DNA from: Liriodendron chinense
Lineage: Eukaryota > Streptophyta > Magnoliopsida > Magnoliales > Magnoliaceae
Assembly: GCA_003013855.2 (NCBI GenBank)
Contig: ML058453.1
Span: 3,217,861 to 3,281,860 of the forward strand
Direction of reading: 5' to 3'
DNA length: 64,000 nucleotides
Positions 9,890 to 20,073 of the stretch are shown here, piece by piece. Both the position numbers and the translations under genes were made by a program. The notes under the pieces are model-generated. The model made no database searches. It had not been told where the DNA came from and was given only the letters and a program-made list of their open reading frames with translations. Position 1 is the first letter of the stretch; every line of letters starts with the position of its first letter.

Positions 9890-11136
9890 TAAAAAGGCCT
9901 GCTTTTATGGTTTATGTGGAAATCCATCCAGAACTGGAGCACAGTCCGGGTTAAAGATGGCTGTTTTTATCTGCTCTTCTGGTAGGCCTTTCCAAAGGTC
10001 ACAGATAATTTTTTTTGAAAGAGAAACCAATCACCCACACCTAATCTTATGACTAGAAGTGGCAATAGGTTTCTCAACCTTTCGACCCTTTGCCTTAGCT
10101 TTATTAATGGAAAGGGGTAGTTAAGGGATATAACTCGGCTGTAGAATGCCACCTTGATGAGGAATGAGTCATTTACGCAACCCGATTATCCTTGAACTAA
10201 CCCAACGTAAGTTTTTCTATTTTGAGTTGCTCCATCACTGTGAGCAAATGTGACAGGATGAGAGGCTTGTGTGATTGACATGGGGAGGTTGAGATGGCTT
10301 TATTCTAAGAGTATGAGGTTCCTTCATCATTCAACTACTGCTATTGCTATTTGCTAGTTTGCCTTATGGGTCGCAATCTCACAATTCAATCCCAAAAACC
10401 AGCGATTGTTGGTGTGCCTGATTCAAAAGATCCAGGTCCAAAGCCTGATCAGTGATGGCATTATGAAGATCCACATTCAATGGCTTAGCACTGTCCACTA
10501 GAATGGTAGGATACATCACATTAGAATGACCCCAGATCATACATCCAGAGGAACAGGACGGGAAAGTTCTCCATTACTTTGAAACCGCATCATCTTGTAC
10601 CTCTCTTTAGTAAAAATAAACATGGATAATGTTATTATTAGATGAAGATTGTTCAGAATGGGTAGGGAATTTTACTGGCATAATCAGCCAGATACCATAA
10701 ATTCCCAATAAACAGAGTCCATGCATAATGAGGTCCTTGAGTTGCTACAAAACCAAGATGAAGGGTTTGAAACTTCTAAGGCATTCCTACTTCCAAATGC
10801 TATCAGTGACAACTTCCAAGCAGTACAAGGTTAAATGAACATTTTGTCATCTAACAACAGCAACATCAACATCAACAAAACACACCATGTATGGAATAGA
10901 AGCAAGCAACCTTGTATCTAGAGAGAAAACTATTGATGAAGGCATGATTTGGGCGTTTACATGAGAAGTTTCGGTATCCTTTCTTTTGTTCAGAGAGCGT
11001 TTGAAAACCAAAGAAAAAAGGAGAATTTCAAAAAGAGAAAAAAAGAAAGAAAAAAAGAAAAAGCACATCTACATTATTCTTTCCTTTGCACTGACGGATA
11101 ATGCTGTTGGGCCACCCATACTGCACTGACCACCAA
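9890..11136. other. intergenic sequence and likely 3' region of the BTB gene
   Basis: No coding sequence recognised. The right end (about 10840-11136) is probably the 3' UTR of the minus-strand BTB gene. It includes a purine-rich stretch at 11010-11060 that is pyrimidine-rich on the sense strand. Confidence 0.5.
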
Positions 11137-14100
11137 CTAATCTTTGGCAGCTGTGTTGACCTGCTTGGCAAGATAGGCCTCATAGATCTCCACCACCAGG
11201 CGTGGGTCCGTTTCCACAAGCTCCTTATACTCATCTCTTTCCGTTAGTGTGTCCATGTTGTCCGTGATCAATGATAGAGCTGCTTCAAGAAGGTTCTTTG
11301 CATTGTGACGATGTGCAAAGGCAAAACTCATGACCGCATTGTCGTTGTTCACCTTGGATGTTATGAACTTCTCGCAGAAGGCCTTGAGATGCTTCACCTG
11401 GTACTTCTCTGCCAATACCAGGAGTTCACAGGCCATCTGCTCATCGAGGAACACTTCTGCTGTGTACAAGTAGTGCACAAACGAGCGAAGAACATCATAG
11501 GATACATCACTTATCTTAATGGTGCCACTCCTGCTCTCCTCCATCTCATTCTCCAGCATCGCTTTAAAAACTGGAGATTTGCTTATCTGATAAGAAATAG
11601 AAAAATGTGAATAACGGGAATTGCGAATGACCCAAATCAATTACTTCCAATTGAAGATACTTTCAGTGGGAAAAGAAAAGGAGCAGGGAGAATATGAACA
11701 TGCAGGAATGCTAGTATTTAAGCATGCCAAAGTGGAATGTGTTCCATCAGAATCAAAACGAGTGATGTGTAAAATCCAAAGATCATGTATGCATACAATA
11801 GCAATGCTTATATGCAGGTCACTGCATTGAATTTCTACACTGCTCCCTGCTCACGGTACATATGGCAAACACATCAGGAAATTGGTACTCTTGTTCTGAG
11901 GGCCACCATGTGTATATAAGTATCCAAAGGGCAAGGGTTGTTTTGAGCCATCTTGGGTAGCTTGATTCCGTGCCTTTGTATCGGGTTTATCCTTTAGCTT
12001 TTGGTTTTAATAAAATTGTCATCTTTCAAAAAAAAAAAAAAATTTTAAAAAAATCCAAAAAGTAAGGGGTCATGTGGCAGTCATCTGGTCAGAGTGGAAT
12101 GGTTAGCGCAGAAGTCCACATTCAACCAGAAAAATTCACAGTAACAGGATAGGCAGAGCTGTCCAACTGCTATAATTTTATCCTATGTTCCATCCACCTG
12201 GTGGATCAACAGTCCCAACCACCAGAAATGTTTGCCATGCGTACTGCAAGAATGGAACTGCATAAAACTTCTGCATAGAGACCTGCATATTAGCCTTCTT
12301 CATGCAAAAATGGAGGAAATGTAGCCTCTGGAAAATTCGCACTAAACAAAGGTTTGGCAGGTCAGAATGACGATGATGATTCTTCTGAGTTTAAGGTGTT
12401 AAGGAGTTTCAATTGGCTCTTAATATTTTAATGCCAAACCCCATTTTGTGGTAGAAAAACTTCTCATCCTTTGCAAAGGCATAACAGATTTTGCTGAAAC
12501 ATTTGTTCTACAAAAAAGAAATGCCACACCATCTGCAAACTTACACTATTCAAGTTTGCCATTTGAAGCAGCATGATCCAGCTGCAATTCAAAAAATAGA
12601 AAGAGATGCTTAAGTGAAACTTGAGAGAACTGCACACATCTTTCTTATGAATAGTAAATTTCTTGAGAAGGAAAAGACTACATCAAAGGAGGGGCAAAGA
12701 TTGTCCAATACAAATATAAGCGCTAGAAACCCCTTCCTTCACTAGATCATCCTTCCACCACACTGCATCAATCTATAGGGATCCCAAATCACGTCGATGA
12801 TGTCAGAATAGTGGTTCAAAACAGCAAAGGGGAGGGTTTGCACATTATTACTCTGGGCATTGAGGTGCCATGGGTTCAGGTGAAGCAGGAACCCTGCCTC
12901 TTTGGGGAAGGTTTTTCCGCACGATTTAATGATCCTCTGGTCATTGAAGGGAACTCTTGTATCACTGTCAAGTGGGTGTCCTCCAAGGTGCTGGACCCAT
13001 GGAAATTGTCATCTTTTTTATTTCTGAGATCAAGAAGTGATGCAGCAACACTTGTGTTACATTCACGTTTACTCGACAAGGATGCCGATGTCATAGCCAT
13101 TTCTCTACCCAAAGAGGGTTTGATGAGAGAGTCACTTGGCATCATTCATTGCCATCCCTCCTATAATGATTGTAATTTGTAGCTCTTTCCTCTTTCCTTA
13201 ATTATTTCATTTACCATTTACCGAAAAAAAATAAAGACGTTAGCTAATCTCCAATCACCCACACGATTCCCTGAAACCCATGAAATCACATGGAAAGAAT
13301 CTCCCTCAACCCAAAGCTCTCTGTAAAAAGATGATGAAAGATAATGAGACCTCAAAGGAGAGTTTTTGCCTCACCTTCATTTAATTCCTTCTCTCCAATT
13401 GCTGCAGAAAACAGCAACTTGATAACCCACAATTTTTTGCACAGCTCTTGCTCAGGGAAACCTGATTACAAAAGAGCTCCCATCAAAGTTTCAAGTAGCG
13501 CATCACAAATTTTACCACAGAACTGCCGGATTAGAGATCCTTATTCCTTATTCTTCATTAGGCCACTAACCTCCAACTGTGAGTCACTGCATGCATAGAC
13601 ATTCTGAAACACTTCTGCCATCGTAAATTCATAGTCCAACTATTGGTGGAAACCTTAATCCTTCCAATACCTTCAAAAGGGAGGCCCCTTCCCCATAAAA
13701 TCCTTCCATCTTCTTTCTTTCCAAACGTAAGACTGAAAATTGGATAATTCTTCAACAAATACGCCCACAATCTTCAAAAGGGACCACCCACCCAGCTTTC
13801 CATCTCATCTTTGAATCTTCACACAAACACACCACTCATGCAGCTTTCTATCTCATCTTTGAATCTTCACACAAACACCCAACCCCAAAGACATCGAGAA
13901 AAAAAAAAAAAAAATACACCCACTTTGCAATGGATGTAAAGATGGTTCACCGGTTCCTCTTTCCTACAAATGAAAAACACACTTGCTCACTGAATCTTCA
14001 TAGTATTTAAGCAATTGCATGTGAAAGTTATCTGGCAATGCGTCCCATAAAAGACCTCCACTCTCTTGAGGAACAGCCACGCAGGTTACCGAGTGAATGG

Positions 14101-15223
14101 AAGAAGGTTTCACTACAATGTAAAGAAGTGACCAAAAACTGATCGACAAGTAAGCATGGGACAAGTAACCCATGCTCACTCTTTCATTCACGTCTATCCT
14201 AGGAATTTACAACACACATCTAAGCCTACTCAAAAGCTTTTCAAGAAAACCTATTTCCTCCTTTAGGTTCATCCTCGACATAATGTTCTAAACCATTCCC
14301 CCTTCTCACATGACTATCCCATGCCCTACCACTACTTGAATCATGCTCATGACAATTGTAATCCGAAAATGCGATGAGAATCTTGAGCTGCGCCAAAAGA
14401 GATATAAATATACAGAAGCGGATGGAACTCCAACAATCACTTTAGAACTGTACAGATCACTGACTTTGTAAATCAGAAATGCTTCTCTCACTATATGCAT
14501 TTCCCCTTGTCTTTTTATGACTACACTCAATTGAACTAGAAAGCAAAAAATCATACATTGATCAAAAGAGTTGAATCCCAAATACACAGCACCAATCTGA
14601 ATACTAACTATTTCGCAATCCCACAACACATCTTCAAGAAACAAAAAATTTCCCATGATACTTACCAAATTATAGATATTAGAGATTTTCGTTTTGTGTT
14701 CTTCCGGAATGGACTGTAATACCAAGAAAAACCCAATTCCTCTTTCACAAGAACCTTTACCACCCAAAATAAAGATAACAAAAAGACTGCAATACGATCA
14801 AAGATCAAACCCATCCAACGTATTACAACAAGAAAGCTTAATTACAAAAACAATTCACTGGGACGAAAGATCAAACACCTAAAGGGCATGTTAATTACTC
14901 ACCAGGATGGCTTTGTGGGCCCGAACGGCAGGTGCACCGGTGCCGCAATCATCATCGGAGGCCTCGAGGACGACATCGGTGAAAGAAGAAGACGGGGAGG
15001 AGCGGTTGTGAGGATCGAGAGGAGAACAGATCCTGAGGAAGGCAACCTTGGATTTGAGGTCTTCGATCTCGCGTTTCAGCTCCTCCTCCGTCTCGCTCGC
15101 TTCCTCGTAGCACTCCTTGCACGTGCCGGCATCGCACGCCTCGTAGACCTCTCGACACGATATGCAACGCATGCTGGCCGTGTAACGGGGCGTGCCGGCT
15201 CTATCCCTCCTCGCGGACATCAT
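11137..15223 (-). CDS. BTB/POZ domain protein, two exons
   Basis: Coding exons are 15223-14903 and 11586-11137, joined in phase 0 (CTG|GTGAGT donor; CTTATCAG acceptor) across a 3,316-bp intron, giving 256 aa. The N-terminus carries two Cys pairs (C20, C23, C35, C38; CISC...CKEC), then an acidic Glu/Lys coiled-coil-like segment (about 40-62). The BTB/POZ fold begins near FTDVVLEASDD (83) and runs through AHKAIL-ISKSPVFKAML to YLYTAE, followed by a BACK-like helical region (LLVLAEKYQVKHLKAFCEKF, then FAHRHNAKNLLEAAL). BTB proteins of this kind usually dimerise and many serve as CUL3 substrate adaptors; the layout resembles the Arabidopsis At4g08455 type (from memory). The start at 15223 (MMSARR) was preferred over the upstream Met at 15295 because conserved sequence begins later. 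A copia LTR ends 364 bp upstream. Confidence 0.92.
11885..12048 (+). mobile_element. LINE 3'-end fragment in the BTB intron
   Basis: The end TTTTGGTTTTAATAAAATTG followed by an A-rich tail (about 12029-12056) is typical of plant LINE 3' termini. It lies antisense to the BTB gene. The 5' limit is uncertain. Confidence 0.5.
12811..13240 (+). pseudogene. LINE RNase H-like domain remnant in the BTB intron
   Basis: The plus frame from 12811 is open for 123 codons. It contains LVIEGNSCITVKWVSSK, DPWKLSSFLFLRSRS and DVIAISLPKEGLMRESLG, matching in order the IEGDS / PW / ADALAKEGV pattern of the C-terminal RNase H domain of plant LINEs. Several key acidic positions are changed (N for D in the first motif). 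A short A-rich tail with AATAAA-like sequence follows at 13224-13236, as expected for a LINE 3' end. The fragment is 5'-truncated and dead, and antisense to the host gene. A domesticated exon is unlikely because no start or splice context was seen. Confidence 0.6.
13241..14902. other. remaining BTB intron sequence
   Basis: No confident feature. A roughly 46-bp duplication (CTTTCCATCTCATC / CTTTCTATCTCATC followed by TTTGAATCTTCACACAAACA) occurs near 13796-13876, and a short A-run near 13900. Small open frames on both strands have no recognised similarity. Confidence 0.4.
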
Positions 15224-15587
15224 CACAGACCATTCCAGATGGAGATGAGAGAAAGAGAGACGAGGAATGATCGGCGATGCGCTGAGACGCGACACGACAC
15301 GAGATCCCCTTTTCAGAAAGAAAATAGATAATTTGTGGTTTGGTAAATGACATTTATACCCCCTGTTTTTTCATTCCTGCACTCTGTCGCTGGAAACGCG
15401 AAAGTGGGAACAGATTTCCCAGTTTAACGGAATTCAGTCGAGTGAGGGCTCGAACTCAAGATGGCACTCGTGTGAGAGATCCGGAACTTCCATTAGATGG
15501 GGACCACTTGGGGAAGGTTGTTGCCAATAATCAGGAGGCTCCAATTGTTAGAGAAGAATGGACGGTTGGAAATGAATGACCAAGATC
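15224..15587 (-). promoter_or_regulatory. 5' UTR and proximal promoter of the BTB gene, bounded by a copia LTR
   Basis: Only 364 bp separate the BTB start codon from the end of copia element 2. No clear TATA box was found. The adjoining 3' LTR is oriented so that it would transcribe toward the BTB gene. Confidence 0.5.
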
Positions 15588-16345
15588 TGTTGGGTGCGTT
15601 TCACACAAACCTTCGGATCTCGCCCCAATACACTAGAATTATGAACCATGATAATGCAATAATCAAGAATAAACATCAACCACATGACACAAGGAGTTTT
15701 TACGTGGAAAACCCTCTAAAGAGGTAAAAACCACGGGACCTAATCCAGATCAACAATCCACTATCTCAGGGAACTGTTACAACCGATCTCAAGCACACAC
15801 CGCTTGGATCAAACCTTCCTCACTCACATAGGAGTGGATAAACAATAAGAGAATAGCAAAGGATGAGCGATCTCACCGATCCCGAGGACGTAGAAGCGCT
15901 GAGACGACGGTTGCGCAGAAGAATCCCTCTTCAAGTAACTTCTCCCTTCTACAAGCTTCCTCTTTCTCTCTTCCTCTTTTTTTTTTCTCTCTCTCACCTT
16001 GGATGTGCAAACACTCTAATGGGATACCCTAATCCTGTTTTGGAACTCCTTAAGTAAGAAACCGAGGAGTTGCAACCCAATAAGGAAACTGCGTATAAGC
16101 AGTCCGCGGCCTAGGCCAAAAAACGTCCAGCAGCAATGGGAGAAAAAAACACCAATTTCGAGCGCCCGGACCAACATGGTCGGGCGCCCAGACCAACATG
16201 GTCGGGTGCCCGGTCACTAGACCGCCGAGCGCCCGCCCGTTGTCAAAACAGGCCAGCAATAAAGGCCTTCTCCTGGACCAATTTCGGTCGCCTGGCCAAA
16301 AATGGTCCGGGCGCCCGACCATCCAGAGGAGGAAAAAACTCATTA
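15588..16345 (-). repeat. 3' LTR of copia element 2
   Basis: 758 bp; as displayed it begins TGTTGGGTGCG and ends CTCATTA, where the partner LTR has CCCATCA. It contains repeated GGTCGGGCGCC-like palindromic words around 16150-16320. Confidence 0.9.
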
Positions 16346-18138
16346 AATCTCCCCATTTCCGACTAAGGAGAAATTCACCTTATTCAAGCCAGTCAGGTTT
16401 CTGCAAACCTCAAACTTGCCCTTGAGCAAAGCATTGGTCATCATGTCTGACCTGTTATCATCCGTATGGACCTTCTCAAGCTATAACACATTCTGTTCTA
16501 AAGTATTCCTAATCCAGTGATACCGAATCTCTATGTGCTTCAACTTGGAATGCTGACTTGGATTCTTGCTTAAGTGTATAGCACTTTGGCTATTGCAATA
16601 AACCACGTGCTCCTCCTGCTTCAGGCTGAGTTCCTGTAGGAGCCTCTTCATCCAAAGCATCTCTTTGCATGCTTATGTGACCGCAATGTACTCGGCTTCT
16701 GTCGTTGACAATGCTACGACCTTCTGTAGCTTGCTCTGCCAAGAGACCGCTCCCCCTGCAAATGTGAACATGAACCCCGATCTAGACTTCATGGAGTCTA
16801 TGTCACCTGCCATATCTGCATTTGTGTAGCCTTCTAACACAGGTTTTTCGTCACCATAGCATAGGCTCAACCTGGATGAGCCTCTCAGATACCGCAGTAT
16901 CCACTTCACCGATGCCAAATGTTCTTTGCCAGGATTGACAAGATACCGACTGACAGCACCAACTGCATATGCTATGTTTGGGCGCGTACACACCATAGCA
17001 TATATCAAATTCCTACCGCTGACGCATAGGGTATCTTCCGCATCTCTTCCACTTCCGCTTTCGTCTTGGGACACTGCTTGTCACTCAATTTAAAGTGACC
17101 ATCCAGTGGAGTACCGACCGGCTTCGCTGCATTCATGTTGAACCGCTTTAGGACTTTCTCAATGTACCTCTCTTATGATAACCAAAGCTTCCTGCTGCTT
17201 CTGTCACGGGTTATCTCCATTCCTAGGATCTGTTTTGCCGGGCCTAAGTCTTTCATCGCAAACGACTTGCCCAACTCCTGTCTCAGCCTGTCAATCTTCT
17301 TGATGTCTTTTCCCATGATGAGCATGTCATCACCGTACAATAGCAGAACTAAGAAATCACCATCTGAGAACCTGCGAGTGAACACACAGTGGTCCGACTC
17401 CGTTCTGTCATATCCATGCTTCAACATGAATGAGTTGAACTTCTTGTACCATTGCCTAGGAGCTTGCTTCAGCCCACACAAGCTCTTTCTAAGCCTACAC
17501 ACCATATGCTCTTTGCCAATGACTTCGAACCCCTCTGGTTGGCGTATGTAGATCTCTTCTTCCAGGTCACCATTGAGGAAAGCAGTTTTGAAATCTAACT
17601 GCTTTATCTCCAGATCCATGCTAGTCGTTAACCCAAGCAACACCCGTATGAATGTCATCTTCACCACTGGTGAGAATATCTCTTCGAAGTTTATTCTTTT
17701 TCTCTGACCAAACCCTTTCACCATAAGTCTGGCCTTATACATTGTCTGTGAATTATTCTGATCATTCTTCTTTCTGAACATCCACTTGTTGCTCAGAGCT
17801 TTCTTGCCTTTAGGCAATTTCACCATATCATAAGTGTGGTTCTTATGTAAGGATTCCATCTCCTCTTGCATAGCTTTCAACCACTCCCCCTTATGCTCGT
17901 TGGCTAGAGCCTCAGAATAGTCTTCTGGCTCTCCCCCATCAGTGAGCATAATGTACTCATGCGGCGAGTACTTCTTGGATGGATGTCTGTCCCTTAATGT
18001 CCTCTTCACTTGTGGCTTAACAGGTAGATCAAGTTGGGACTGCTCCCCCTGTCCATCTTCTGTAGGGACTCCCTCATCCTCTGCACCTTGTTGTACTCTC
18101 TCGTCATCAGGCACTACGATAGGAGTAACCAGATCCAT
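16343..18138 (-). pseudogene. copia RT-RNase H, element 2
   Basis: Minus-strand copia reverse transcriptase: VNPGKEH-type motifs, LDFKTAFLNGDLEEEIYIRQ, SLCGLKQAPRQWYKKF and LLLYGDDMLIMGKD. The catalytic box is YGDD instead of the family YVDD. A stop after KLWLS (about 17173) and a frame change separate RT from RNase H (AVSRYLVNPGKEHLASVKWI, EGYTNADMAGDID, STTEAEYIAVT). A TAA follows AEYIAVT near 16673, and another stop lies near 16480, before the conserved C-terminus. Not functional. It may still be transcribed from the flanking LTR. Confidence 0.88.
16346..16363 (-). other. polypurine tract of copia element 2
   Basis: On the minus strand GTCGGAAATGGGGAGATT abuts the 3' LTR. The RNase H frame ends in a TAA (16345-16343) overlapping the LTR edge. 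Confidence 0.8.
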
Positions 18139-18198
18139 GTCTTCCAGTTCACCTGAACTCGGTTGGGTCTTCTTTAGCTTTTCAATGTCTTCTATACA

Positions 18199-18978
18199 TT
18201 AATCTTTAATGAAAACCACATCTCTGCTCCTGATGAGCTTCTTCTCGATTGGATCCCACAACCTGTAACTGAACTTTCCATCACCGTACCCTAAGAACAC
18301 ACATTGCCTGATCTTCATATCGAGCTTGGACCTCTCATCCTTTAGTACGTGAACGGATGCCCTGCATCCAAACACCCTGAGATGATTGTACAATGGATCA
18401 CGTCCAGTCCACACCTTCTCAGTACTTCTCCATTCAACGGGGCTGATGGAGACCTGTTTATCAAGTACACCGCCGTGTGCATTGCTTCTCCCCAGAACAT
18501 CTTGGGCAACTTTGCATGAGATAACATGCATCTGATTTTCTCTACAACGGTGCGATTCATTCGCTCCGCCACACATTATGCTGGGGGTCTTAGGAACCGA
18601 CTGTTCATGCCATATACCCAGTGACTTACAATACTCGTGGAAGTCACCTATGTATTCACCAACATTGTCAGTGCGGATGCACTTCAATGATCTGCCTGTC
18701 TCTCTCTCGACCATAGCATGAAACAGTTTAAACACACCAAAGACCTCATCCTTGGATTTCAAAGCATACACCCAAACCCTCCTAGATGCATCATCTATAA
18801 AAGTGACAAAATACAATGCCCCACCTAAGGTTTTTGTCCTCATAGGACCATAAACATTAGAATAAACCAAATTTAATGCATGTACTTTATTAGTATGGGA
18901 AGCAGTTTTAACAAAAGAAACTCTATACTGTTTCCCAGATAAACAGTCAATACGGGTTTTGAGAGGTTTACCTGTCAC
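18199..18978 (-). pseudogene. copia integrase core, element 2
   Basis: The frame carries LVYSNVYGPMRTKT (first catalytic acid replaced: YSNV where YSDV is usual) and IRTDNVGEYIGDFHEY (second Asp intact). A frameshift follows at VPKTP; the continuing QHNG/AERMNRTVVEK segment with the third acidic residue is in another frame (18572-18342). DVVFIKD marks the end of the domain. Integrase is therefore dead. Confidence 0.85.
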
Positions 18979-19008
18979 GTCTGGAAGGAGCCGCTTCTTC
19001 GCTAGTAG

Positions 19009-19500
19009 CTAAAGCCCCTTTTCACTCATGTGGCCTAGATGCCTGTGCCACACGTCAGTAGCTGAATCTTCCGCTGCGTTCAATCCACCCTTGCACATAC
19101 TGACACTTGCTTTGTAAATGATGCAACACTTCTTTCCTCTGGCAGCAATCAACGAACCCTTGATGAGCTTCCAGTGCCCACTAACAAACTGGCTTTCATA
19201 GCCATCATCATCCAGCCTTGCCGTCGACATCAAGTTGAGGCGAAGGTCTGGAATGTGTCTCACATCGCTGAGAACCAATGTGCAGCCCACATCAGTCTTC
19301 AAACAAATATCACCGACCCCTACGATCTTCGAAACACCAGAATTTTCCATCTTCATTGTCCCATAGTCACCTGACTCGTAGCTTGTGAAGAAATCTCTGC
19401 GTGGAGTCGCATGAAACGAGGCTCCCGAGTCTATCACCCAGTCGGTGTCCTGACTCGAAGCCGTGAGATAAATATCGTGATCTGCCGAAAGAATAACAAC
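19009..19500 (-). pseudogene. copia protease and pre-integrase, element 2
   Basis: WVIDSGASFHATPRRDFFTS is the copia aspartic protease active site (DSG), followed by LMSTARLDDDGY and the pre-integrase WHRHLGHMSEKGL, which ends at a TAG just before the zinc-finger segment. The active site itself is intact. Confidence 0.85.
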
Positions 19501-19579
19501 AATGTCACCATCTAAGGTGACCGCAGTAGAATCCGATTCATCTTCCTTCTCCTTTCCTTTACCCTTCTTGTCACTCTTC

Positions 19580-20068
19580 TTCTTGTGACATTCATGCTTA
19601 TAGTGGCCCTTCTTGCCACAATTTCAGCATTCAATATCTTTCTTGGAAACTGACTTGCCTCTTGATTTATCTCGTGCCTTTCTGCCCTTTCTATTCTTTC
19701 CTCTCCCCCTATCTTGTGTCACAAGGGCCTCTTGTTGAGCAGGCCCTAGAGACTTCCTCCTTGTCTCCTCATTGAAGAGACAACTTGTTACTTGATCCAT
19801 GGATACCTTCCGTCTGACGTGGAGTTACTCAGGACACCACTAATGTCTCCCAAATGTCAGGCAATGAGCTAAGTAGTAGCAAAGCCTGAAGTTCATCATC
19901 TAGGACCATCTTCATCGTTGAGAGCTGGTTCACAATGTTGCTGACTTCATTCATCTGTTCAACCACAGAACCACCATCTTTGAACTTGAGATTTACAAGT
20001 CGTCTTATTAGGAATATCTTATTGCCGGCTGTCTTCCTCTCATACAGCCCTTTCAATTTCTGCCATAG
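19580..20068 (-). pseudogene. copia gag, C-terminal part with zinc knuckle, element 2
   Basis: The frame reads LWQKLKGLYERKTAGNKIFL, VEQMNEVSNIVNQL and LDDELQALLLLSSLPDIWET, a standard copia gag (UBN2-type) region. The zinc knuckle EC-stop-NCGKKGHYKHEC near 19590-19635 is complete (CX2CX4HX4C) except that its Trp codon is TGA (19626-19624). The 5' part lies beyond the solo LTR at 23083-23322. Confidence 0.85.
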
Positions 20069-20073
20069 GCTAG

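Noticed and set aside
11305..11610. 101-codon frame antisense to BTB exon 2
   Set aside because: Shadow of the real exon on the other strand.
13558..14191. Small minus-strand frames in the BTB intron as additional exons
   Set aside because: The BTB protein is complete without them and its two exons join in phase; no splice signals were found around these frames.
14888..15331. 147-codon frame antisense to BTB exon 1
   Set aside because: Shadow of the real, conserved minus-strand exon.
15863..16425. Frames within the LTR of copia element 2
   Set aside because: Repeated in the other LTR, with no homology; LTR sequence is not expected to code.
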